A DNA stretch of 64,000 nt. It comes from Alteromonas lipotrueiana. GTDB lineage: Bacteria > Pseudomonadota > Gammaproteobacteria > Enterobacterales > Alteromonadaceae. Position numbers and translations under genes: made by a program. The stretch covers positions 186,001 through 250,000 of the forward strand of contig NZ_JAESDK010000001.1 of the NCBI RefSeq assembly GCF_019249245.1, given 5' to 3'. Positions within the stretch are counted from its first letter, which is position 1. Each line of letters begins with the position of its first letter. Shown piece after piece: positions 1-8,732 of this stretch. A model generated the notes under the pieces. The model was given only the letters and a program-made list of their open reading frames with translations, was not told the origin of the DNA and made no database searches.

Positions 1-40
1 CAGCAAAATGCTTCTAGCAAAATGTAGTACACGTTGAAAT

Positions 41-107
41 GTGAGTGTCCAAGTCTGGCGTTTTCAGCCGGTAATAGGTGAGAGTAAAAGTGGGTGTCCA
101 TGCGATC
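41..107. repeat. REP/RAYT-like GTGNGTGTCC repeat pair, copy 1
   Basis: Two direct decamers, GTGAGTGTCC (41-50) and GTGGGTGTCC (90-99), are followed by ATGCGATCC. The same arrangement, including the preceding GTTGAA and the trailing AT(A/G)CGATCC, recurs at 516-570. Motifs starting GTGG/GTGA belong to the repertoire of repeats mobilised by REP-associated tyrosine transposases in gammaproteobacteria; that assignment is from memory of the motif, and no transposase gene is present here. Confidence 0.5.
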
Positions 108-324
108 CTCGCCTTTGTTACATATGTATGGCCACGTTCACACTTTCGAGCACAAAGTACGCCAGGAAACACATTTTATTAATGTTTCTGCTTTAGATGG
201 AGAGCCTTCAGCGATGGCAAAACGACAAGGCCGCACCACAGTGTTACCGGGGAACTACTGCGAGATAACGGTTACCGGAAATAAAGTAGTATGCAATAAA
301 AGGCTTCTACCTGAGGCTTTGTGA
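106..324 (+). pseudogene. C-terminal remnant of a calcineurin-like metallophosphoesterase
   Basis: The open frame to the stop at 322-324 encodes about 70 residues that begin close to a MYGHVHTFE segment. GHxH is the last metal-binding motif of calcineurin-like phosphoesterases, and the following residues (THFINVSALDGE) fit the terminal strands of that fold. Everything upstream of the GHxH motif (the DxH, GD and GNHD motifs) is missing and is replaced by the repeat at 41-107, whose ATG gives a false start at 100. I read this as the 3' stump of a gene truncated by repeat-element activity or by rearrangement. A short functional protein is very unlikely because most metal ligands are gone. The intact parent cannot be identified from the window. 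Confidence 0.55.
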
Positions 325-352
325 TTTTTTGTTTTATTTTCGGACCACTGCT

Positions 353-380
353 GGCGTAATTTGTTACGCCTCACATTTTT
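353..380 (+). terminator. possible weak terminator
   Basis: A 7-bp perfect stem (GGCGTAA/TTACGCC, 353-359 and 364-370) with a 4-nt loop is followed by TCACATTTTT. It lies just after the phosphoesterase remnant. The U-rich tract is interrupted, so function is uncertain. Confidence 0.35.
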
Positions 381-432
381 CTTATCAGGCGCTGTGGTAA
401 TGGCTAATCTGAACAACTAAAAGAGCCAAAGT

Positions 433-570
433 GGAGACCCACATTTAAAAGCAATGGGGAAAAGAAAATATTGGGTGTCCAGAAAAGTGGGTGTCCCTTT
501 ACCTTCCCTTTACCCGTTGAAAAGTGAGTGTCCATGTTTGACTGGCAAAAGGTGGGTGTCCATACGATCC
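433..570. repeat. REP/RAYT-like GTGNGTGTCC cluster, copy 2
   Basis: Four direct motif copies lie at 472-480 (TGGGTGTCC), 487-496, 524-533 (GTGAGTGTCC) and 552-561. An inverted, one-mismatch copy (GGAGACCCAC) lies at 433-442. The 524-570 part repeats the layout of 41-107. This cluster fills most of the 325-778 gap; the rest holds the weak hairpin at 353 and the promoter at 710. Mixed direct and inverted spacing fits BIME-type clusters. Confidence 0.5.
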
Positions 571-709
571 CCAATACGGTCCGCAACTTCTGCCTTTCGG
601 CGCTCCTTAACATCAATCCCTGCGGCAAAGAGTTACAACCCTGGCCTTACCAATAATGCTCTCCTATGCTTAGCTACATTAAGCTTTTTACAAAATGTTA
701 ACCGCATAC

Positions 710-737
710 TTGGCGCGCTGTGTTTTCTGCGTATAAT
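710..737 (+). promoter_or_regulatory. sigma70-like promoter of the acyl-CoA dehydrogenase gene
   Basis: TTGGCG (-35, 710-715) and a perfect TATAAT (-10, 732-737) are separated by 16 bp, about 40 bp upstream of the start codon. This is inferred from consensus match only. Confidence 0.55.
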
Positions 738-778
738 CAAAAATTCAAACACCCGTTTAAATTTATCAGGAGTGGGCT

Positions 779-2539
779 ATGCCACAGTATCAGGCACCAT
801 TAGCAGACTATCAGTTTCTTTTGAAAGACTGGCTGTCGCTGGATTCGCATTATCAGTCACTAGGTGTGACAGACTTTGATTTTGAGCTGGCGAGCGAGGT
901 TATGTCGCAAGGCGCTAAGTTTGCCGAAGATGTACTGGCTCCGCTAAATCGTACCGGCGATGAACAAGGCTGTACGCTGAAAGAGGGTCAGGTTACTACG
1001 CCGGATGGTTTTGCCCAGGCCTATCACGAATACATAGCCAATGGCTGGAACAGTATGCTGGGCAGCGCTGAGTATGATGGTCAGGAGTTACCCTATTCGA
1101 TGGCGGTTCCGGTGCATGAGATGTTGCATTCGGCTAACTTGAGCTGGCGTTTAACCAGCATGCTGACAGAAAGCGCGGTGTTAGCAGTGACCCGTCATGC
1201 TACACAGCAGCTTAAAGACACCTATTTAGCTAAGTTAATCAGTGGCGAGTGGACCGGCACCATGAATCTGACCGAGCCTCAGGCCGGAACTGACTTAGCA
1301 CTGCTGTCTACCAAAGCTGAACCACAGGACGATGGCAGTTATAAAGTCACGGGCAACAAAATTTTTATTACCGGCGGCGATCATGAGTGGACCAGCAATA
1401 TTGTCCACATGGTGCTGGCTCGCACCCCGGACGCTCCGGCGGGTGTCAAAGGCATAAGCCTGTTCCTGGTTCCTAAATTTTTACCTGATGGGCAAGGTGA
1501 GCCTGGCGAAGCCAACGCGGTATCGGTCGGCAGCCTTGAACATAAAATGGGAATTAAAGGCAGCCCTACGTGTGTCATGAATTACGACGGAGCTACCGGT
1601 TGGCTGGTAGGGGAAGAAAATCAGGGTTTGGTGTGTATGTTCACCATGATGAACGACGCCCGCTTTCAGGTAGGCCTAGAAGGCCTTGGCGCCAGCGAAG
1701 CGTCGTTTCAGGGGGCATTGGCTTATGCCCGGGAGCGTGTGCAGTCGCGCGCGCCTCAAGGGGTTCAATGCCCAGATGACAAAGCCGACCCTATTGTTTT
1801 TCAGCCAGATGTAGCGCGTATGCTGCTTACCCAAAAAGCGCTGACTGAAGGCTGCCGGGCGATGGCCGTATTGTATTCAGGCTATATGGACGCCGAACGT
1901 TTTGGCGATGACGACCAAAAGACTACCGCCTCGCAGGTGTTGCAATTTTTAACGCCTGTGTGCAAAGCCTTTATGACCGATATGGGATTAGAGTCAGCCA
2001 GTTTGGGCGTGCAGGTATTTGGGGGCCACGGCTACATTCGCGAGTGGGGCATGGAACAACTTATGCGCGATGTGCGTATTGCCCAGTTGTATGAAGGCAC
2101 CAACGGCATTCAGGCGCTTGACCTGATTGGCCGAAAGCTTACCCGTAATAAAGGTCAGATGATGGAAACGACCTTTAATGAGCTAAGTAAACGGGTAGAA
2201 GCCATTACCGACACTACAATGCAATCGCAGGCTAACGCCTTATTAAACGACTGGCGTGCTACCTCTGCCGATTGTTTAGGTTTAGCGCCTGAAGATGTAG
2301 CCAGTGCTGCTTGTGACTATTTGGCTTACACAGCTTACTCGTTGGTAGGGGTATTGTGGTACAGCATGGCCGATGCTGCCAAACAAAGCGACAACACTGA
2401 TTTGGCCAGCGCCAAACAAAAAACCTGTGACTTTTATCAGGCGCGTATTTTACCGCGCCGCGACGCCCATAAGGTGGCAATGCAGGCGGGCGCTGCGTCT
2501 GTATTGAGTGTTAGTGGCAGTGAGTTTGATTATCGGTAA
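779..2539 (+). CDS. acyl-CoA dehydrogenase, long form with C-terminal extension
   Basis: A flavin-dependent acyl-CoA dehydrogenase of 586 residues, expected to introduce the alpha,beta double bond into an acyl-CoA and pass electrons to ETF. The order seen is a short N-terminal segment typical of this clade, the N-terminal helical domain, the middle beta domain with the MNLTEPQAGTDL signature (near 160-175), the C-terminal helical domain with YEGTNGIQ carrying the probable catalytic Glu439, and an extra C-terminal domain of about 120 residues. It is therefore of the roughly 600-residue FadE/DmdC-like class, not the 380-residue mitochondrial type. AGGAG at 768-772 sits 6 nt before the ATG. It stands alone, behind its own promoter and before a strong terminator. 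Substrate length cannot be told: fatty acyl-CoA and methylmercaptopropionyl-CoA (DmdC-type) are both possible. Confidence 0.9.
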   Translation: MPQYQAPLADYQFLLKDWLSLDSHYQSLGVTDFDFELASEVMSQGAKFAEDVLAPLNRTGDEQGCTLKEGQVTTPDGFAQAYHEYIANGWNSMLGSAEYDGQELPYSMAVPVHEMLHSANLSWRLTSMLTESAVLAVTRHATQQLKDTYLAKLISGEWTGTMNLTEPQAGTDLALLSTKAEPQDDGSYKVTGNKIFITGGDHEWTSNIVHMVLARTPDAPAGVKGISLFLVPKFLPDGQGEPGEANAVSVGSLEHKMGIKGSPTCVMNYDGATGWLVGEENQGLVCMFTMMNDARFQVGLEGLGASEASFQGALAYARERVQSRAPQGVQCPDDKADPIVFQPDVARMLLTQKALTEGCRAMAVLYSGYMDAERFGDDDQKTTASQVLQFLTPVCKAFMTDMGLESASLGVQVFGGHGYIREWGMEQLMRDVRIAQLYEGTNGIQALDLIGRKLTRNKGQMMETTFNELSKRVEAITDTTMQSQANALLNDWRATSADCLGLAPEDVASAACDYLAYTAYSLVGVLWYSMADAAKQSDNTDLASAKQKTCDFYQARILPRRDAHKVAMQAGAASVLSVSGSEFDYR

Positions 2540-2600
2540 CCCTGTATTCTGACTAATTATGACTGATTAGTGCTGGAATAAGCTGACACTTAATTCAATT

Positions 2601-2638
2601 AAAAAGCCCGCTTCATCGTAACGAAGCGGGCTTTTTTT
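2601..2638. terminator. bidirectional Rho-independent terminator
   Basis: A 10-bp GC-rich perfect stem (2605-2614 with 2623-2632) has an 8-nt loop, an A-run before it and seven T after it. It lies between the convergent acyl-CoA dehydrogenase and nuclease genes and can serve both. Confidence 0.9.
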
Positions 2639-2709
2639 AATGCTGCAAATTGTAGTATGGAGTCAGCGTTGGTAGTGCAAAAGCACCACCAACGTCTGTC
2701 TAGAGCGAC

Positions 2710-5700
2710 CTAACGGCCACCCCAACGACTTAACCGACCCTCTCGCCCCTGGCGGTTAGGTGTATCACCGGTAGAGCAGCCTGTGCGGGTACATAGCTTA
2801 CGAATAGCGGCAACATCGCGCGTATTGATACGGCCATCACCGTTGATATCGAAGCTGTCATCGATGGGCAAACGACGAATTAATGCAGTCAGTAAACCGG
2901 TGCTATCTCGGATATCTACATCACCGTCACCATCCCAGTCGCCAATCAGCGCGAACTGATACGTGGCCAATACCGGATCATGGTCTGATGCGCGATACCG
3001 TAAGGTATTTAACCAGCTATCGGGTTTTCTTTCTTCGTTATAGTCAAACCCAGGTATTTCATCTGCGTTAATATGCCAGACTGTCGCGTCGACCAGAAAG
3101 TCGGTCATGGCCTGGTTAGCAAGCTGATAATCCAATGTACCCAGTGCGCCTCTGAAGGTATAGCTGTAGGCTGGTTCTTCTTGTGAAGCGGTAACCGTAT
3201 TGGTAAAGCCGGTATTGGTCAGGTACACAATGGGATCTTCTTTGGCATAAGCATTTAAATCGCCCAGCACCACAGCTGGCTCGTCGCGGTAGGTCGAACG
3301 TAACCAGGCAGTTAATGCAATTGCCGCACGAGTACGGGTTACATTACAGTTTCCGGCCAACGTATCTTCACCCTCTTCTCTACACGAACTACCTTTCGAT
3401 TTAAAGTGATTTACATCGACCACAAAGGTATTGCCGGTGGCTTCAAATCGAAACTTTTGCGCCAGTGAAGGACGGTTATTAAAGGCAAACAACGGGCCAT
3501 TTTCATCGGTAATGCTGTTTTCAGCACTTAAGATTTGTGCTGCACCTACTGCTGAGACTTTATCGGTGCGATACAACAAACCAGAGGTAATCGCATCGCT
3601 GCCAATGGTGGGCACGCCGGCATCAATATAAGCATAACGATTGTCACTGGTGGCCTCGTTTAAAGCATCGGTTAGCTGAGCAATACTGCTTAATGGACCA
3701 AAACCGTCATTTTCCAGCTCCATCAGTCCAATAATATCTGCGTCCATTGCACTTATGGCCGCCACAATTTTTGCTTGCTGACGCTCGTACTCACTGAACG
3801 TATCGGCACCACGCGAGGTAGGAAAACCCTGCCCTTCACCATCACCGTTAAACAAATTCAGTACGTTAAAGCTGGCTATGCGTAAGTTACCCTCTTCAAG
3901 CTGAGGTGACTCAGTACGAGGGTTTTCAGTCGCTATATTGACCATACTAACCGGCTGAATTCGGAAGTTTCCAAAAGCGTAATCAAGCGCGCCGGTGACC
4001 GAAGTTACTTTGTCGCCCAGGCGAACAGGGTTTTGTGGCATCACGCCGCCGGGTAACAACAACTCGTTTGGAACAAACCCACTGTTGCTGTTGTCATCAA
4101 TCAACAGTACATTCAGCGCATTGCTATTGGCAAGGTCAGAGGCTTGTTGTGTTCCTGCCTCAAACAGCTGGGTCGGAGTAAACAAACGTTCAGAGCCAAC
4201 TTCAATCTCTCCAAATCGGGCATACGAGAACACGCTATTCACTAACCAGTCGGATTGATTGGTTACCAGCATACCTTCGTACGCTTCAAACTCACCTTCA
4301 AATGATTGTGGCAAGCTTATGTCTATCGGTGTTACTGAGGCGCTGGCATTAGCACAGACCAAAGGTTCGCCCTGAGCAACCAGCTGAGTGCGACCATAAA
4401 ACTCTTCTACCAGACCTTTAAGTCTGACCACATCGCCCACCATCAGCTCGCCGGGGTTTCCGGTAACAAAAACACCTTCAGAAGTATTGTTGTTGCCATC
4501 ATAATCGGCGGTTTCTTCTTGTACAAAGAAACCCGATAACCCTGGGGTAACGTGAGACACTACCGCCTCTACAATCACGCTTTCACCTGTAAGCGGCGAA
4601 CTAAACCCATCGCCTTGTACTGCGTGAATGAGTACCGCATCTTCATAACATGCGCCTAGCGCGTTATCACCGCCTGAGTTACCACCGGTATTGTTGTAAA
4701 GACCCAGATCGTCAAACGTGTCCTTGGCGAAACCGTTCCATTCGGTGGCCGGGTCAAAACTGTCATAGGCGTTGGCATCGCCTGACGTAATGCCGTCTTG
4801 TCTGCGCAATGTGGCGTCTTTGGTAGAGGTGTTGCCACTGCCCCATTCGGTTCTAACGCCAATTTGCCCGATAGAATCAACAATATTATTGTTCAGAAGC
4901 AATACCACCGCATCGTCGCCGTTAAAACTTATTGCGCTGGTAAGGGTGTCAGCCACAGCAACCACTTGATTGGCTGCCTGATTATTCGCCACCACATAAA
5001 CCTCGCCTGCGCCTAACGTACCGCTTAGCGCTATGGGTGCATTGGGTGTGGTATTACCGTTCGCAAAAATCTGAATGCTGTAAGCACCCAAATCTACATC
5101 GGTACCGCCCAGGTTTGCCAATTCTAATGCTTTGTTAAAACCACCGCCTTCAACATACTCTGAGAAAAACAGCGTCGCCGGGCTCAGGCTAAATGTGCCG
5201 ACCGGAACCGGCGTCGTTGCTCCAGCGTTAGTCGTTTGGTTTTTAAGCGTATCTACGCCCGGAACATTCCATTGGCCTACCTCAAAGGTGGCTGAAGCAG
5301 AACCGGCAATACGGTTGGCAAAACTATTAGTATATTCCCAAGCTTCGCCGTTACCATCGGTATTGATATCACCGTAAATATCCACCACTTCGCCATCACA
5401 GAAAACTTCAATCGCGTCATCGCCATTGATGTTCACAGCACTGGTGGTGTAATCGGGAGCGAAGTCGAAAAATGCAGAAAAGTTATCACTCTCGCTGGCC
5501 ACATAAAGATAATCACCGGCACTGGCACTTACCGCATCAAAGGTAAATTCCTGGCCATCTGAGCCGCCCCCGTTATTGGCGGAGCCCACGCCACACACAC
5601 TCAAATCATCAATATCGCTGGTCACTAACAGCTCGATACCCTTAGGTACCCCGCCGGGTAACGTGGCATCAAACACTGCGGTTAATATAAGTGGCGCAGC

Positions 5701-7134
5701 AGAATTTTGCGGTGCTGGTTCGGGCTCAGGCTCTACCGGGTCGGGTGTGCTGTTATTACATACCTGAGCTGAGTAAAGCATCGACACCCACTGCGGGTTA
5801 TCTACAAACGGATTTCGGTTGCCCTGATACTCGTAAATACGATTCACACGCTCAAGCTCGCTGGCATCAACGGGATCGCTTTCGTGCCATTGCAATAAAG
5901 TACACAACTTGCCTAGCTCAGCATCGCCACTGGCGGTTAAATAATTCACTAATACCAGGTCAGGTGTGACATCAACATTGCCTTCATAGCGCACGTCCAT
6001 ATACATCATCATTCGGGCCACATCGCCCTTAATGGCATCACGGGGTTCAAATGAATCGCCATCGACCCGATTTTCCGGAGCTTCGGCCAAAGGAGCATCG
6101 CTGTAATCAAAATCCAGACTGCCGCGGCTGCTGTTTACCGAAATATCGGTGGCACGCAAATGCTGAATGTCGGTATAGGCTTCGTTATTGCGTTCAGAAA
6201 AACCATGGCTTTTGGGCCAGCTATGTTCGCGGTTCCAGTTATCAGGATTAGACGAGGCCGCCCCTGAACCATTCCTGCTTTTTGCCAGCGACCGGTTAGA
6301 GTAAAATAAAATAACATTATTGCTGTTGGCAGGATCTTCGTCAGTTTCGGTTAGTGCGGTCCACACTTCGCTGTAGGTTAGCTGGCGATGGCCGCTAGCC
6401 AGTGTCTCACTTAAACGCTGGCGAATTACCGTCTCGCTGCTTCCCGCGTCTATTTCAGATTGAACTGAAGCGTAATAATCAGCAGCATTAAAGTCGCTCG
6501 CCAATGCAACTTTGTCTAAATCCGGGCAGTTGGTGCATACCCCTTCAAGACTCTCATTATCGCCGCCGCCATTATCCTGAGGCGCAAAAGTATGCTCGCC
6601 TAAACCGGTGAAATCATCATTTTCCAGCCCGCGGTATTGTGAGGCCGGAGTAAAGATATCTTCAGGGTTGATGTCACCCTGGCCCACCGTTTCAAGTCGA
6701 ATTAAGGTGTTGTTTTGCGAACTTGTTAGCCCCTCGCCCCACTGCGAGCCTGGATCGAATCCTTTTTGCCCAAAGCTGTCGACCACCGTGTTGCCGTTTG
6801 CCAGTACCACAGCATCATCACCATTGAAAAAGTTTTGCCCGCTAAGCTGGTTGGCTTTTTGGGTAATGGCAGATACTGCGTTCTGATCGGCGATAACAAA
6901 TGTGCGGTTAGGTTCAATATTGCCCGTAAGGTCAATAACAGTGCTGGCCGAGGTTTTACCGTTGGAATAAAAAGAGAGGGTATAGTCCTTCAAATTAATA
7001 GGGGTGTCAGAGGTGTTATACAGTTCAATCGCTTTATTATTACTGCTGCCCTTGATGTATTGTGAAATAAGTACATCGGCTTTGGTGGCCGCAGATACAC
7101 ACAATGCAATAGGAAGCAGAGCTATGATTTTCAT
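2710..7134 (-). CDS. giant secreted double nuclease: lamin-tail + endonuclease I + ExeM/NucH
   Basis: A 1474-residue exported protein with a signal peptide in residues 1-19 (MKIIALLPIALCVSAATKA). Domains in order: lamin-tail domain about 20-180; endonuclease I (EndA/NucM type) about 210-455, with NREHSWP at 301-307 and catalytic His304; an Asp/Glu/Pro-rich linker; two further lamin-tail-like modules (about 480-800); an OB-fold stretch (about 820-1060); an endonuclease/exonuclease/phosphatase domain of the ExeM/NucH family (about 1080-1392, ending in the ASDHDPVL signature); and a C-terminal dockerin-like pair of calcium loops (DWDGDGDVDIRD and DINGDGRINTRD). It probably degrades extracellular DNA for phosphate or biofilm turnover. 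No GlyGly-CTERM or PEP-CTERM anchor is visible at the end. An AGGAA site 7 nt upstream supports the start. Having two unrelated nuclease folds in one chain is unusual. Confidence 0.85.
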   Translation of the reverse strand: MKIIALLPIALCVSAATKADVLISQYIKGSSNNKAIELYNTSDTPINLKDYTLSFYSNGKTSASTVIDLTGNIEPNRTFVIADQNAVSAITQKANQLSGQNFFNGDDAVVLANGNTVVDSFGQKGFDPGSQWGEGLTSSQNNTLIRLETVGQGDINPEDIFTPASQYRGLENDDFTGLGEHTFAPQDNGGGDNESLEGVCTNCPDLDKVALASDFNAADYYASVQSEIDAGSSETVIRQRLSETLASGHRQLTYSEVWTALTETDEDPANSNNVILFYSNRSLAKSRNGSGAASSNPDNWNREHSWPKSHGFSERNNEAYTDIQHLRATDISVNSSRGSLDFDYSDAPLAEAPENRVDGDSFEPRDAIKGDVARMMMYMDVRYEGNVDVTPDLVLVNYLTASGDAELGKLCTLLQWHESDPVDASELERVNRIYEYQGNRNPFVDNPQWVSMLYSAQVCNNSTPDPVEPEPEPAPQNSAAPLILTAVFDATLPGGVPKGIELLVTSDIDDLSVCGVGSANNGGGSDGQEFTFDAVSASAGDYLYVASESDNFSAFFDFAPDYTTSAVNINGDDAIEVFCDGEVVDIYGDINTDGNGEAWEYTNSFANRIAGSASATFEVGQWNVPGVDTLKNQTTNAGATTPVPVGTFSLSPATLFFSEYVEGGGFNKALELANLGGTDVDLGAYSIQIFANGNTTPNAPIALSGTLGAGEVYVVANNQAANQVVAVADTLTSAISFNGDDAVVLLLNNNIVDSIGQIGVRTEWGSGNTSTKDATLRRQDGITSGDANAYDSFDPATEWNGFAKDTFDDLGLYNNTGGNSGGDNALGACYEDAVLIHAVQGDGFSSPLTGESVIVEAVVSHVTPGLSGFFVQEETADYDGNNNTSEGVFVTGNPGELMVGDVVRLKGLVEEFYGRTQLVAQGEPLVCANASASVTPIDISLPQSFEGEFEAYEGMLVTNQSDWLVNSVFSYARFGEIEVGSERLFTPTQLFEAGTQQASDLANSNALNVLLIDDNSNSGFVPNELLLPGGVMPQNPVRLGDKVTSVTGALDYAFGNFRIQPVSMVNIATENPRTESPQLEEGNLRIASFNVLNLFNGDGEGQGFPTSRGADTFSEYERQQAKIVAAISAMDADIIGLMELENDGFGPLSSIAQLTDALNEATSDNRYAYIDAGVPTIGSDAITSGLLYRTDKVSAVGAAQILSAENSITDENGPLFAFNNRPSLAQKFRFEATGNTFVVDVNHFKSKGSSCREEGEDTLAGNCNVTRTRAAIALTAWLRSTYRDEPAVVLGDLNAYAKEDPIVYLTNTGFTNTVTASQEEPAYSYTFRGALGTLDYQLANQAMTDFLVDATVWHINADEIPGFDYNEERKPDSWLNTLRYRASDHDPVLATYQFALIGDWDGDGDVDIRDSTGLLTALIRRLPIDDSFDINGDGRINTRDVAAIRKLCTRTGCSTGDTPNRQGREGRLSRWGGR

Positions 7135-7394
7135 GGTGCAATTCCTGTTTGTTTTTTAAAAAACTGTCCAAAAGTTCAGGTAGGGTACGAAGGATATGCT
7201 ACAGAAAAGTGACAGTTTTTCGACAACTAATGACAACTTTTTGACCAACATGGAGTTAAGGCCAATAAAATCGTTACATTGAAGGCAGTTTTATTGCGTA
7301 GAAAAAAGAAGCAGGAAAGGCAATTGAGGTGGCCGGCAATTGAAAAAACAGTGACGAGATAATCAAGCCGGCCTGAAAAGCGATAAATATGATG

Positions 7395-7910
7395 TTAGTT
7401 AGCTGCGGTTTGTTCCAGGGTTTTATCGAACCAGTCTTTAAACATGGCTTTTTCATAACTTAAATTACTGTAACGACGATTAGTGCGTACACCTCTATCC
7501 ATAAAGCCCATATCTTTAAGCTTTACTTCGGCACTTTGCAGCGTATTGCCACTGGCATCGGTTAACGTATAAACAAAATTAATGCGCGGAATATAAACCG
7601 ATTTCACCAATCGAATATCTGTGCCGCCAATTCCACCTACAAAGCTTGATGGCCACACCTGCCCTGCTAAATCCAGGTCGGTAATGGTTAATGACAGCGT
7701 TTGGTCTTCGGGCAGATCTTCTGCCAATTTGCCGAAATATTCTTCAAAATCGGAAAATATCATTTTGCGAAAAGACTGACGCGACTGATTCGAAGGATGG
7801 ATATCCTGATAAGTGTCAGGATCTTGCCATGTTACCTCAACCTGTGCGGCGTTTGCTGGCCCGTTTATCAGGCCTGAAGCAAGTGCCAGCACTGCAACAA
7901 ATTTGTACAT
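7395..7910 (-). CDS. DUF3016 family periplasmic protein
   Basis: A 171-residue protein with a clear signal peptide (MYKFVAVLALASGLINGPANA) followed by EVTWQDPDTYQDIHPSNQSR, the pattern I recognise as DUF3016. These proteins are secreted, common in Alteromonas, Shewanella and Xanthomonas relatives, and have no established function. The C-terminal part shows a conserved-looking DRGVRTNRRYSNLSYEK stretch. It is transcribed in the same direction as the nuclease gene downstream but 260 bp away, so a shared transcript is doubtful. Confidence 0.75.
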   Translation of the reverse strand: MYKFVAVLALASGLINGPANAAQVEVTWQDPDTYQDIHPSNQSRQSFRKMIFSDFEEYFGKLAEDLPEDQTLSLTITDLDLAGQVWPSSFVGGIGGTDIRLVKSVYIPRINFVYTLTDASGNTLQSAEVKLKDMGFMDRGVRTNRRYSNLSYEKAMFKDWFDKTLEQTAAN

Positions 7911-8116
7911 AATAGCCTCCGCTGGGAATGCCTTAAAAATACACAGTGATAAGAGTGTCGGTTCTGCGCTCTAGTTCAGTTTTTATAAAAATTTAAATAG
8001 AACGCGAAAAATGTCTGCTTTTTAAGGTACACACGTTTAACTACGTACAGACTGAAAGACAAGGTAAAAAGTTAACAGGCTATATCTGAATAAAAGCTGA
8101 ACAAAGCAATTGCTGG

Positions 8117-8524
8117 CTAATGGGTGTTAAGCAACTCTGTTTTTTCTAATTGCATACAAAGAAAAGCCAGCGACGCTCCTTTTAAATAAGGGTTTTTATC
8201 CGCAGACATACAAAATGTCTGATGAAAACGATTTATACTGTCCCTGTCTTTTAATACCCCGTCGAGGTACTCTTGCTGATACGGGCGTAAGGTTGAGCTC
8301 CATCCCATAAGATCGTCTTTTAAGTCATCCAGCATGCGTGTTTCTGACCATCGAGAGATTGAGCTCACCGCCTCAGAAGCCTGATAGTACCCTGCCTTTA
8401 GCCAGCCCTGCACCATGGGCATACGCAGTACCAGCACCAGTATTCCAAGCTGCAATAAAATGAGAAGCCAGCGCTGCATAAACAATGAGTCCATCAAGTG
8501 ATGATAAAGTGATTCAGGCACCAT
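8117..8524 (-). CDS. small membrane-anchored protein of unknown function
   Basis: A 135-residue frame with one predicted membrane segment near residues 17-35 (MQRWLLILLQLGILVLVLRM) and a soluble, slightly acidic C-terminal part. I do not recognise the family. The initiator is uncertain: the first ATG at 8524 has only a weak GAAG upstream, and Met11 is an alternative. It is isolated between the DUF3016 gene and ccoG. It could be a lineage-specific protein; the coding call rests on length and composition alone. Confidence 0.5.
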   Translation of the reverse strand: MVPESLYHHLMDSLFMQRWLLILLQLGILVLVLRMPMVQGWLKAGYYQASEAVSSISRWSETRMLDDLKDDLMGWSSTLRPYQQEYLDGVLKDRDSINRFHQTFCMSADKNPYLKGASLAFLCMQLEKTELLNTH

Positions 8525-8732
8525 AGATGAACTTCATCGTGACGAGCAATAGGCGTGTTTATACCTTCGCATAGGAGTTTATAAATAATCTTATACATTG
8601 CCAGTACGTAAATTTATAAGCGTATCCCGCCACCCCTACATTACCAACATAGCGGTTTTTTAATTAACCCACGTCACTAATCAGTTTATAGTGCAGGTAG
8701 AAAACACAGGCGTTTTGTTACGGGGCAAAAGT

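Noticed and set aside
454..879. 141-codon frame crossing the repeat cluster and the acyl-CoA dehydrogenase start
   Set aside because: It is made of repeat sequence and runs out of frame into a certain gene.
7331..7373. GGCCGGC and GCCGGCC inverted pair upstream of the nuclease gene
   Set aside because: The loop is 29 nt and there is no T-run, so it is not a convincing terminator or operator.
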